Under the pieces are notes generated by a model. It had not been told where the DNA came from. It ran no database searches and saw only the letters and a program-made list of their open reading frames with translations. Shown here in pieces: positions 16,491-24,558 of a DNA stretch of 64,000 nt; positions within the stretch are counted from its first letter, which is position 1, and the number at the start of each line of letters is the position of its first letter. Both the position numbers and the translations under genes were made by a program. Origin of the DNA: Brevundimonas sp. AJA228-03 (lineage in GTDB: Bacteria > Pseudomonadota > Alphaproteobacteria > Caulobacterales > Caulobacteraceae); assembly GCF_017795885.1 (NCBI RefSeq), contig NZ_CP059297.1:1054001-1118000 (forward strand), in the 5' to 3' direction.

Positions 16491-18005
16491 TCAGGCGGTC
16501 TCGGCCCACATGCCACTGGCCTTCAGGAAATCATCGTGATCGGCCATGGCGGACACCGTCTGTTTCCAGCGCGCTGCGATCTGACCGAAGCCTGCCTGGA
16601 TCTGGTCCAGGTTCTGAAGGTCGTACAGCGGGTTGTGGCCAGTCGGATGGATGCCTTGCCCATACATGACCGCCAGCCACGACCCCTGGCTGAAATACTC
16701 GTCCGCGCCCGATTGGTAGAGCAGCCCGCGATCACGGAAGGCTTCGACACGCTGGCTCAGCGTGTCCGGGACCGGCATGCTGGACATGTGTCGCCAGAAG
16801 GCGGTGTCGTCCCTCTGGGTCGCGTGATAGTGCAGGATCACGAAATCACGGATCAGCGCGACCTCGGCCCCCAGCCTGCGATTGTAGCTTTCGATGTTCA
16901 CCGAACTGAATCGACTGTCGGGGAAATGCTGAAGCAGCCGGTAGATGCCGGACTGCACCATATGGATGCTGGTCGATTCCAGCGGCTCGATGAAGCCGCT
17001 GGACAGGCCAAGTGCGACGACGTTTTTCGACCAGAACGCCTTTCGCCGCCCGGTCGTGAACCGCAAGGGACGCGGGTCGGCCAGGGCCGGGCCGTCGAGG
17101 TTGTCGAGCAGGATTTGCCGCGCCTCATCGTCGCCCATGAAGTCAGAGCAGTAGACGTGACCGTTACCTGTGCGGTGCTGAAGGGCGATGCGCCACTGCC
17201 AGCCGGCCTCGCGGGCCGTGGATCGGGTGAAGGGCGTGGTCGGGCCGACCCGCTCGCAGGGTACGGCCCAGGCCCGGTTCATGGGCAGCCAGTGGCTCCA
17301 GTCCTCGAACCCGGCGTTCATCGCACCCTCGATCAGAAGGGCGCGGAACCCGGTGCAGTCGATGAACAGATCGGCCGGCAATTCGCGCCCGTCCCTGAGC
17401 CGGACCCGATCCACGAATCCCTCGTCGGGACGTTGCAGCACATCGACGATCTCGCCCTCGATACGCTCGACGCCCCGGCTCTCGCAGACCTTGCGCAGGT
17501 ACCGGGCATAGAGACCGGCATCGAAATGATAGGCGGTGAACAGGGCGTTCAGCGGGGATCGTGGGTCCGGATCTCGGGCCCCCGCCTTGCCCGCCTTGCA
17601 GACCTGGGCGCACAGGGAATAGGCGTCGAGATCATCGGCAATCCGTCCCGTCGCGCGCAGCGCCAGAAACGATTGCTGGAACTCGGACAGGGTCGGGCCC
17701 GGGCCGAAGGTGCCGAAGGGATGCAGGTAGCGATTGCCTTGCGAGCCCCAATCGACGAATTCTATACCGATCTTCAGCGTCGCACGCGTCTCGCGCATGA
17801 ACTCTGCTTCGTCCAGGCCGATCAGGGCGTTGAAGTCGCGGATCGGCGGCACTGTCGCCTCGCCGACGCCGACGATACCGATGTCATCGCTCTCGACGAG
17901 GGAGACCTTGCAGTGTGGACCCAGCGATCGATTCAGGGCGGCGGCGGCCATCCAGCCGGCGGTGCCGCCCCCGACGACGAGCACGGATTTGATCGGTTCA
18001 GCCAT
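16491..18005 (-). CDS. Flavin-dependent tryptophan-halogenase-like protein
   Basis: 504 aa. The FAD-binding GGGTAGW is at 12-18. A Lys at position 78 (in RATLKIGIEFVDW) lies where PrnA has its catalytic Lys79, and Glu340 in SGFIEPLEST lies where PrnA has Glu346. The family signature WxWxIP appears here as WQWRIA (269-274), with Ala replacing the Pro. Many Caulobacterales carry such proteins beside TonB receptors and cupin proteins, with unknown substrates; free-tryptophan halogenation is not established. It diverges from the cupin gene. Start ATG at 18005 was chosen; an in-frame ATG 7 codons upstream is possible. Confidence 0.88.
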   Translation of the reverse strand: MAEPIKSVLVVGGGTAGWMAAAALNRSLGPHCKVSLVESDDIGIVGVGEATVPPIRDFNALIGLDEAEFMRETRATLKIGIEFVDWGSQGNRYLHPFGTFGPGPTLSEFQQSFLALRATGRIADDLDAYSLCAQVCKAGKAGARDPDPRSPLNALFTAYHFDAGLYARYLRKVCESRGVERIEGEIVDVLQRPDEGFVDRVRLRDGRELPADLFIDCTGFRALLIEGAMNAGFEDWSHWLPMNRAWAVPCERVGPTTPFTRSTAREAGWQWRIALQHRTGNGHVYCSDFMGDDEARQILLDNLDGPALADPRPLRFTTGRRKAFWSKNVVALGLSSGFIEPLESTSIHMVQSGIYRLLQHFPDSRFSSVNIESYNRRLGAEVALIRDFVILHYHATQRDDTAFWRHMSSMPVPDTLSQRVEAFRDRGLLYQSGADEYFSQGSWLAVMYGQGIHPTGHNPLYDLQNLDQIQAGFGQIAARWKQTVSAMADHDDFLKASGMWAETA

Positions 18006-18121
18006 GGTCCTGGTCCCGCTCCTCATCCGCGAATTCTAGCAGTTTCGCGGCGCGATGGCAGGGCCGGAATCCCTTTCGGCAGACCGAATCTACGCCCTTC
18101 CAACCCTGCCATGGTGTCGGC

Positions 18122-19141
18122 ATGAACGCATCTCCGCGAACCGTGCCCGTCCATGTCGGCATGGACCGCGCCCGGTTCGAATCCGAGATCGTCCCGCTGG
18201 GCCGCCCGGCGGTCCTCAAGGGACTGGTGGACGACTGGCCCGCCGTATCCCGGGCGCGTACCTCGCCCCGAACCTTCGCCGATTACCTCCTGAGCTACGA
18301 CAGCGGCACGCCGGTTCGGGCCTTTTTCGGAGAACCGGAAACGGGCGGGCGGTTCGGTTATTCGGATGACCTGAAGGGCTTCAATCACGAGCAGCGAAGC
18401 ATTCCTCTGAAGTCCCTGCTCGATCAGGTGCTGAACCGCGATCCCGGAGGCGAGCAGGGACACATCTATGCCGGCGGCGTCCCCTTGCCCAAGGTTCTGC
18501 CCGGCATGGCCGAGGCGCATCCGATGCCGCTGCTCGAAACGGGCAAGGAGCGGCTCACCTCGCTGTGGATCGGCAACAGATCCCGGACGGCGGCGCACTG
18601 GGACCTGGCCCAGAATCTGGCCTGCGTGGTCGCCGGGCGACGCCGCTTTACCCTGTTTCCCCCCGACCAGATCGGCAACCTCTATGTCGGGCCGATCGAC
18701 CTGACCCTGGCCGGCCAGCCGATCAGTCTGGTCGACATCGTCGAACCGGATTTCGAGCGCCATCCGAAATACAGGTCTGCCCTGGCCGTCGCCGAAGTCG
18801 CCGAACTGGAGCCGGGTGACGCCCTCTACCTGCCCAGCCTTTGGTGGCACCACGTCGAGTCGCTCGAGGATTTCGGGGCCATGATCAATCTGTGGTGGCG
18901 GGACGGTCCGGAGTATCTGACCACGCCGATGCTGACGATGCTGCATGCGTTGCTGACGATCCGTGACCTGCCGCCGGGCGAGCGCCAGCAATGGCGTGCC
19001 TTCTTCGATCACTACATCTTCCAGACGGGCGACGATCCGGTGGCACACCTGCCGCCTGACGCGCGTGGTATTCTGGGCTCCATGACAGGATCCATCCGGG
19101 CACGGATCAAGGCCATCCTGCTACAATCACTCCAGCGCTAG
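18122..19141 (+). CDS. Cupin-like (cupin_8/JmjC-type) Fe(II)/2-oxoglutarate dioxygenase-like protein
   Basis: 339 aa. It has RPAVLKGLVDDWPAV near the N-terminus, LWIGNRSRTAAHWD with the metal-binding HxD (HWD), then RRRFTLFPPDQIGNLYVGP, and finally LEPGDALYLPSLWWHHVES, which supplies the distal His. These are the marks of the cupin_8 family. Homologues often sit beside tryptophan-halogenase-like genes in this group, and here the two are divergent with 116 bases between them. A link to hydroxylation of a protein or peptide is only a family-level guess. No strong ribosome binding site precedes ATG 18122. Confidence 0.88.
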   Translation: MNASPRTVPVHVGMDRARFESEIVPLGRPAVLKGLVDDWPAVSRARTSPRTFADYLLSYDSGTPVRAFFGEPETGGRFGYSDDLKGFNHEQRSIPLKSLLDQVLNRDPGGEQGHIYAGGVPLPKVLPGMAEAHPMPLLETGKERLTSLWIGNRSRTAAHWDLAQNLACVVAGRRRFTLFPPDQIGNLYVGPIDLTLAGQPISLVDIVEPDFERHPKYRSALAVAEVAELEPGDALYLPSLWWHHVESLEDFGAMINLWWRDGPEYLTTPMLTMLHALLTIRDLPPGERQQWRAFFDHYIFQTGDDPVAHLPPDARGILGSMTGSIRARIKAILLQSLQR

Positions 19142-19156
19142 GGCAGGGCCAGGACG

Positions 19157-20374
19157 ATGCACACCAAGATGAACACGCCGGAGCTCTTCCTGATCGCGAT
19201 GCTGATCATCCTGACCGTACCCTGGCTGGTATGGCGATTGGGACGGACCGACACCTATGCGCCGCTCGTGGTCGTCCAGATCGTTGCCGGGGTCCTGCTG
19301 GGACCAGGAGTCCTGGGAGCGGTCTTTCCCGTCTACTATTCCACGGTCTTCACGCCGCCCGTCATCGGTGCCCTGAACGGGATCGCCTGGTGGGCGGTCA
19401 TGCTGTTCGTCTGGATCGCCGGCGTCGAACTGGATCTGAAAGCGGCCTGGCGGAATCGAACGGATACGGTGACGACGGCGAGCCTGGCCCTGATCGTGCC
19501 GATGGCGCTGGGCGCGGGCGCGGCACTGTTTCTGACCCAGTGGCCGGGCTGGATCGGGACCGATGGTCTTCGCTGGCAAGTGATCCTGGGTATCGGTATG
19601 GCCTGCGCGGTCACCGCCCTTCCGATCCTGGTGCTGTTCCTGGACAGGCTCGGCATCCTGAGGCTGCCGCTGGGCCAGCGTGTCCTGCGCTATGCCAGTC
19701 TGGACGATATCATCATCTGGGCGGTGTTGGCCTTGATCCTCCTCGACTGGGAGCGCGTTGGCCGACAGGGTCTGTTCCTGGTCGGGTTCGCCCTGGCGAG
19801 TTTCGCCGTGCGCGCATTGATGCGGCGCCTTGCGGCCCAGGACCGCTGGTACCTCGGCTTGATATGGCTTGCGCTCTGCGGGTTCGCCGCCGATTGGTCG
19901 GGCCTGCATTTCATGGTCGGGGCCTTCCTGTCCGGCGCGATCATCGAGCCCGGCTCCTTTGATCGGCGCCAGATGGAGAGTTTTCGAGATGCGATCGTGA
20001 TGGCCATTATGCCGGTCTTCTTCCTGTCGACCGGCCTGCGTACCGAATGGGGTGTTGGCGGGCTTGCCGTGTTCGGAGCCGCAGCCCTGTTGCTGACAGC
20101 GGCCATCATCGGAAAACTCGTCGGCGTGCACCTTGCCGCGCGCATCCTGCAGTGGCCGAAGGGGGAAGCCGGGATCATCGGCTGGCTGCTTCAGACCAAG
20201 GCGCTGATCATGATCATTTTCGCCAGCATCCTTCTGGACAAGGCCATCATCACCAACAGCGCGTTCACCGCCTTGCTGCTGATGGCCGTTGGATCGACGA
20301 TGCTGACCATCCCCCTGGTCACGCGCATGCTCAAGGCACCAGCCGAGGTGCGCGGGTCGGAAGCGCCCGGCTGA
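19157..20374 (+). CDS. CPA2-type cation:proton antiporter, inner membrane
   Basis: 405 aa with about 12 hydrophobic segments of the Na+/H+ exchanger fold (PF00999). Visible elements are LVVVQIVAGVLLGPGVLG, WIAGVELDLKAAW, ACAVTALPILVLFLDRLG, YASLDDIIIWAVLALILLDW and MVGAFLSGAIIEP. It probably exchanges Na+ or K+ for protons. There is no C-terminal RCK/TrkA domain, so it is shorter than KefB/KefC. It follows the cupin gene by 15 bases and may share its transcript; AGGA lies 5 bases before the ATG. Confidence 0.88.
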   Translation: MHTKMNTPELFLIAMLIILTVPWLVWRLGRTDTYAPLVVVQIVAGVLLGPGVLGAVFPVYYSTVFTPPVIGALNGIAWWAVMLFVWIAGVELDLKAAWRNRTDTVTTASLALIVPMALGAGAALFLTQWPGWIGTDGLRWQVILGIGMACAVTALPILVLFLDRLGILRLPLGQRVLRYASLDDIIIWAVLALILLDWERVGRQGLFLVGFALASFAVRALMRRLAAQDRWYLGLIWLALCGFAADWSGLHFMVGAFLSGAIIEPGSFDRRQMESFRDAIVMAIMPVFFLSTGLRTEWGVGGLAVFGAAALLLTAAIIGKLVGVHLAARILQWPKGEAGIIGWLLQTKALIMIIFASILLDKAIITNSAFTALLLMAVGSTMLTIPLVTRMLKAPAEVRGSEAPG

Positions 20375-20815
20375 TGCCCGGTGCTGTGCCCGGGAGCCTG
20401 GGCTGCACGAGACGGTGCCGCGTCGATGGATGACGCAGTTCGGGATGCGGGCGAAGGGGGCGTCACGGTCGAATCCGGCGGCCGCCGACGTGTGCCTACC
20501 AGGAATCCGCGATCCCGAATGGCAAGTCTTCAGTCACAGCGTCGAATAAATCCCATATTGGTTCGACCGCGTGTTTCATTTCGAGGTTAATGAAGATTCC
20601 CGTATGAATTCATCATTAATAAAATCCTTCTGATCATAGTTTCCATTAACTCAATACAGCCCATCGAACGCATGGAATTCGCGTTCTAGGCGAAAAACAG
20701 CGCGTTTTCCGTTGAATCAAGGTAAATGAACTCTGAATCTCTCTGAGAGATGAGATTGGTACGGTCGTTGCTGATTTCCCCATGCCGAACCCCCGGCATC
20801 GAAAGGAACAGAACG
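20375..20815. other. AT-rich intergenic region upstream of the repeat-protein/holdfast cluster
   Basis: 441 bases without a convincing gene. From about 20540 the sequence becomes clearly AT-rich (AATAAATCCCATATT, TCATTAATAAAATCC, CATTAACTCAATAC), unlike the surrounding DNA, which suits a regulated promoter region for the cluster that follows. Several TTAA half-sites occur, but I could not find a full TTAA-N7-TTAA CtrA box. An AAAGGA ribosome binding site is at the end. Confidence 0.5.
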
Positions 20816-21430
20816 ATGAAAACGTCTCACGCCATTCTGGCTGCCGCCCTCACAATCGCCGCCTCCGCCGGCGCGGCGCAGGCCCAGAGCCTCGACAACA
20901 GCCAGCGCAACAACGCCAACATCCGGGCCCAGCTCAACGCGACCATCAGCGACGTGACCGGCGACGTGTCCGCCACCTCGGCGGCGATCGCCAACTCGTT
21001 CACTGCTGAAGGCAGCGGCCTCGCCACTCTGAACAACTACCAGAATTTCTGGGGCGACGCCCAATCGGCCCTCACGGCCACGATCTCGGACGTCGATGGC
21101 GACGTGTCCGCCACCTCCGCCGCCATCGCCAACTCGGCCAGCATCGAAGGCGAATGGGTCGGCGTTCTCAACAACACCCAGCTGGCGGGCTACGATCCCA
21201 CCTCCAACCTGAACGCAACGATCACTGATGTCGGCGGCGACGTGGCTTCGACCTCGGCGGCCCTGAGCAACTCGGCCAGCATCGACACCGACTTCGGCCG
21301 CCTGGCTTCGACCCAGATCAACCAGGCCGGCGTCTACGCCAACATGACCGCCACGGTCCGCGACGTTGGCGGTTCGGTCACGGCAACGGCTGCCGCCATC
21401 GGCAACAGCCTGACCGTCACGGGCTTCTAA
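20816..21430 (+). CDS. Secreted protein of four ~46-residue repeats, putative surface matrix or fibre subunit
   Basis: 204 aa. The signal peptide ends ...AGAAQAQ (about residue 24). The mature protein is four repeats of the block [AT]xxDVxGDVSATSAAIANS, beginning near residues 42, 88, 134 and 179 (spacing 46, 46, 45). The composition is rich in Ala, Ser, Thr, Asn and Asp, with no Cys and almost no Lys, as in beta-solenoid or amyloid-type extracellular proteins. It is followed by an HfaA-like gene and two CsgG-like secretion genes, so it is probably their export substrate. It might be a functional counterpart of HfaD, but I cannot show homology. AAAGGA stands 8-9 bases before ATG. Confidence 0.8.
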   Translation: MKTSHAILAAALTIAASAGAAQAQSLDNSQRNNANIRAQLNATISDVTGDVSATSAAIANSFTAEGSGLATLNNYQNFWGDAQSALTATISDVDGDVSATSAAIANSASIEGEWVGVLNNTQLAGYDPTSNLNATITDVGGDVASTSAALSNSASIDTDFGRLASTQINQAGVYANMTATVRDVGGSVTATAAAIGNSLTVTGF

Positions 21431-21445
21431 AACCACTGACTCCCC

Positions 21446-21475
21446 GGTGTCGTCGCGCTGCAACGCGGCGACACC
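21446..21475 (+). terminator. Strong stem-loop between the repeat-protein gene and the hfaA-like gene
   Basis: GGTGTCGTCGCG pairs with CGCGGCGACACC (12 pairs including one G-T) around CTGCAA, 16 bases after the first gene's stop. No T tract follows. It may be an attenuator or a 3' stabiliser that lets the abundant subunit be made in excess over the secretion genes. Confidence 0.5.
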
Positions 21476-21500
21476 AACGTCAAAGCAAAGGTGTCGCATC

Positions 21501-21995
21501 ATGAACCGCTCCCGGTCAATCCTGCAACGTGCCGTCCTCGCCCTCGCCGGCAGTGCTATCGTGGCGACGCCGGTCCTCGCCCAGAGCGCACCCGCGCGCG
21601 GCGGTTCGCTGGCCACCTATGAAGCCGGCTATGCCAACGGTCGTCAGATGGAGGGTCGGACCTATGGGTCCTCCTCCCGCGAACGGACGGGTAACCGACT
21701 GATCGTCAATGGAGTTATCCAGTCTGATTCGAACAGCTATTTCGAATCCGATGGGAATATGGGTGATCAGGCCGTCAGCGGCGCTGATTATTTCTCGACC
21801 GGTGCCGTCAGCTCTTCGAGCACGGCGATCGGCAATCTCCTGACGGTTTCTGTCGCCGGGTCCTGGAACACTGTGATCGTCAACTCGAACCAGACGAACA
21901 CCGGTGCCGTCACCGCCAACGGGTCCGTGACCGCCAACTCGACCCGGGGGACCACCAGCGCCGTCGCACCTAGCGGGACCACGCCCCCGCGCTGA
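21501..21995 (+). CDS. hfaA: HfaA-like holdfast anchor/attachment protein, exported
   Basis: 164 aa with a signal peptide ending ...VATPVLAQS. The middle has GNRLIVNGVIQSDSNSYFES, and the end AIGNLLTVSVAGSWNTVIVNSNQTNTG, an Asn/Thr/Val-rich amyloid-like block of the sort described for the Caulobacter holdfast anchor HfaA. The tail is Ser/Thr/Pro-rich. Its place just before two CsgG-like genes mirrors the hfaA-hfaB order. The symbol rests on composition and context, not on an alignment. ATG 21501 has AAAGG about 9 bases upstream. Confidence 0.6.
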   Translation: MNRSRSILQRAVLALAGSAIVATPVLAQSAPARGGSLATYEAGYANGRQMEGRTYGSSSRERTGNRLIVNGVIQSDSNSYFESDGNMGDQAVSGADYFSTGAVSSSSTAIGNLLTVSVAGSWNTVIVNSNQTNTGAVTANGSVTANSTRGTTSAVAPSGTTPPR

Positions 21996-22027
21996 CCGCC
22001 CCTTCTTCCCCTTCCCGGAGACCTGAC

Positions 22028-22894
22028 ATGACCCGCCGCCCCAACCGTCTTCTGATCATGGCCCTGACCGCCGCCAGCCTGCTGGCTCCGGGACTGGCCG
22101 CCGCCGGTACGCCGGACAATTCGGTTCGCGGCGGTCGGGTTCATGCCTCGGGCAATGCCACACCCTATACGGTCGCCCTGACCTGTCTCGCCGAGCGCAA
22201 CCAGACCCTCGGCCTGAGGACGCCCCGGATGGCCGTCGGTCGCATCGGCGACCTGACCGGACGGGTTGATTTCGACACCGGGGCCCGCGTGTCCCAGGGG
22301 GCCTCCCTGTTCGCCATCACCGCCCTGGCCCGCGCCGGCTCACCGGTCGTCGAGCGGCTGGACAACACCGTCTCCCAGCTCGAGCTGGACTACGCCCAGA
22401 AGCACCTGTTGTCCGATACGCCCGAATTGGCCGGGCAGTCAGCCGAGAATTTCCGTCCGATCTTCGCCGGTCAGGTCGCCGGGTCGGAGTATTTCATCGT
22501 CGGCGGGATCACCGAGCTGAACTACAATATCCAGTCGTCGGGCCTCAATGCCCAGTTCGGCGAGACCGAGTTGACCGGCCTGAGGGGCCGCGTCGGCGGT
22601 TCCAGCTATGTCATGAACGTCGCCCTCGACCTTCGCCTCGTCGACAGCCGCTCCCAGATCGTCGTCGATACGGTGTCCTTCCAGAAGCAGCTGCTCGGCC
22701 GCGAGATGAACCTCGGCGTGACCGGCGGCACCGACACTGTCGGTGGTGTCGTATCCGGCGGCACCCAGGCGGTCGAACCCCTGCAGGCAGCGGTCCGCAC
22801 CCTCGTCGAACGGGGCATTTTCGAACTGCTGGCTGGCATGCAGACTCCCGAGGCCTATAGTGGGTGCCTTGAGAGGGCAGAGATCGATTCGTGA
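22028..22894 (+). CDS. CsgG-like curli/holdfast secretion protein without lipobox (HfaB paralogue)
   Basis: 288 aa. The signal peptide ends ...APGLAAAG and has no lipobox Cys, unlike canonical CsgG or the next gene. The body follows the CsgG/HfaB pattern: PRMAVGRIGDLTGR, GASLFAITALARAG, GSEYFIVGGITELNYNIQSSG, VMNVALDLRLVDSRSQIVVDT and AVEPLQAAVRTLVERGIFEL. It is clearly a paralogue of the downstream 430-aa lipoprotein along its whole length. It may form a mixed pore with it or act as a periplasmic partner; this is inference. GGAG lies 8 bases before the ATG, and its stop overlaps the next start. Confidence 0.85.
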   Translation: MTRRPNRLLIMALTAASLLAPGLAAAGTPDNSVRGGRVHASGNATPYTVALTCLAERNQTLGLRTPRMAVGRIGDLTGRVDFDTGARVSQGASLFAITALARAGSPVVERLDNTVSQLELDYAQKHLLSDTPELAGQSAENFRPIFAGQVAGSEYFIVGGITELNYNIQSSGLNAQFGETELTGLRGRVGGSSYVMNVALDLRLVDSRSQIVVDTVSFQKQLLGREMNLGVTGGTDTVGGVVSGGTQAVEPLQAAVRTLVERGIFELLAGMQTPEAYSGCLERAEIDS

Positions 22895-24183
22895 CTCGCG
22901 GCATCCTGATCGCCGTCCTGATGACGTCCTCGATTGTTTCGGGATGCGCGTCGACGAAATTTGATCCCGCCACCGGCCTCTATGCCGCGCCGGTCGGGGG
23001 TGCTCCGGCGACCGCCAATGCCACGCCCCTGACGCCGGCCCTGACCTGCCTCGCTGATACCGCCGCCGGCCTGCGCATCGCCGCGCCCCGCCTGGCGGTC
23101 GGCGAAATCGCGGATCTCACCGGCAAGCTGGATCTCGAGACGGGCCGCCGGGTGACCCAGGGGGCCTCGCTGTTCGCTGTCACGGCCCTGGGCCGGGCCG
23201 GGGTTCCGCTGGTCGAGCGGGCGGACCAGACGGTCGCCCAGGTCGAACGCACCTATGCCACCGCCCAGGTCCTTTCCGATGCCCCGACCGGGGCCGGCGA
23301 ATCCCCCGGACCGTTGCGCCCGGTTAGTGCCGGCCAGATCGCCGGCTCGCGCTACTACCTCGTCGGCGGCATCACCGAGCTCAACTACAATATCGAGTCA
23401 TCGGGCGGGCAGCTGGGCGTGGGGGCCATCAACCCCGAGGACCCCAAGACAATCCTCGGCGGTTCCCGCTTCGTCATGAATGTGGCGATTGACCTGCGGT
23501 TGGTGGATTCCATCTCCCAGGAGGTGGTGGCGATCGCCGCCTATCAGAAACAGATCGTCGGCCGCGAGATTCGCGCCGGTGTGTTCGACATCTTCGGCGG
23601 TGTGGCCGTCGACCTGTCGGGCGGGCGAAGTGCTCTGGAGCCGCTACAGCTCGGGGTACGCGCCCTCATCGAGCGCGGCGTCTTTGATGTGTCAGCTGAG
23701 CTCTACGGCCTGACAGGCTCGACCTGTCTCCCGGCTGACCAGACCGTCGATACCTCGGGAGGTTATCGCCGTCTTCGGGCATTCTCGGCGCCTCTCCCGA
23801 TCGCCGATCCCGTTGCACCGACGATATCGGTCGCGGCCGAAACACGACAGGCTCCGGCAGCCGTTCAGGGCGTGACGAACGTCGCGGGCATGGCTCCACG
23901 CTCAATCGTGGGGTTGGCCTCGCGGGGGTCCGGAGCCGAGGCCCTCGGCCCGGCCGTTTCAAACGCCCCCGACCGGGTCGCTGTGCCCGGGACCATGGTC
24001 CGGCCACGCCTCGATCCAAACGGCTGGAGGGTCCGCCGGGAGACGGCTCCCAGGACAGAGACAGGGCTGGACACTCGCCCATTCAATCCGGGCCAGGAAG
24101 CGAACGAAGGCGCACGGCCCGAAGTCATGGACCGCAACAGGCAGCCGTTCTCGAGCCCGGGACGATTGCGAGCCGGTGGCTAG
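22891..24183 (+). CDS. hfaB: HfaB-like CsgG-family outer-membrane secretion lipoprotein
   Basis: 430 aa. The start is GTG overlapping the previous stop (GTGA). The lipobox IVSGC places the lipidated Cys at 19. The CsgG domain (about 50-280) has PRLAVGEIADLTGKLD, GASLFAVTALGRAG, GSRYYLVGGITELNYNIESSG, VMNVAIDLRLVDSISQEVVAI and ALEPLQLGVRALIERGVFD. A Pro/Ala/Arg-rich, low-complexity C-terminal tail of about 140 residues extends beyond the usual CsgG length. In Caulobacter the CsgG homologue HfaB secretes holdfast anchor proteins HfaA and HfaD; a similar role is inferred. No HfaD-like gene follows. Confidence 0.82.
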   Translation: MTRGILIAVLMTSSIVSGCASTKFDPATGLYAAPVGGAPATANATPLTPALTCLADTAAGLRIAAPRLAVGEIADLTGKLDLETGRRVTQGASLFAVTALGRAGVPLVERADQTVAQVERTYATAQVLSDAPTGAGESPGPLRPVSAGQIAGSRYYLVGGITELNYNIESSGGQLGVGAINPEDPKTILGGSRFVMNVAIDLRLVDSISQEVVAIAAYQKQIVGREIRAGVFDIFGGVAVDLSGGRSALEPLQLGVRALIERGVFDVSAELYGLTGSTCLPADQTVDTSGGYRRLRAFSAPLPIADPVAPTISVAAETRQAPAAVQGVTNVAGMAPRSIVGLASRGSGAEALGPAVSNAPDRVAVPGTMVRPRLDPNGWRVRRETAPRTETGLDTRPFNPGQEANEGARPEVMDRNRQPFSSPGRLRAGG

Positions 24184-24558
24184 CCCGTCAGGGCAGTTGG
24201 CTACCCTGGGCGGCGGACCAGGCATTGGCGTCTTGTCGGCTGCGACAGCTCCTCCGGATCTGCCGCGCCTTCACGCACCCCTGCCTCCCTTGAGCGACAG
24301 CGGGACGGGGCCGTCCTTTAGGAAGGACGGCGACGGCCCATCAGACCTGCTGGCCAGGGAGGGCTTGCTGGCCTTGCAAGGGCGGCCGTCCAGCGATGGA
24401 GGCTCCGGCCTTCTTCGGTGTCATGACAATCATGCGGATGCCGGAAACCCTGCGCGCCGGGACGGTGCCCGGATGGTCTGCAGGCTGTTCCTCACAAACC
24501 GGCCGCAAGCCTCGGACGCACATCGCGCAAGATGCAGGCATTCAAATCAGAAGCGGGC
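24184..24558. other. Intergenic region with a stem-loop after the hfaB-like gene
   Basis: 375 bases with no credible gene; the open frames here lack family features. GCCGTCCTT (24310-24318) pairs with AAGGACGGC (24323-24331) around a 4-base loop and may close the holdfast transcript, though without a T run. From about 24540 the base composition shifts toward AT, where the next gene ends. Confidence 0.5.

Noticed and set aside
20540..20700. CtrA-binding site upstream of the holdfast cluster
   Set aside because: TTAA half-sites are present, but no pair has the required 7-base spacing.
22028..22894. First CsgG-like gene as a decayed duplicate
   Set aside because: The frame is intact, with signal peptide, good ribosome binding site and translational coupling to the next gene, so it is treated as functional.
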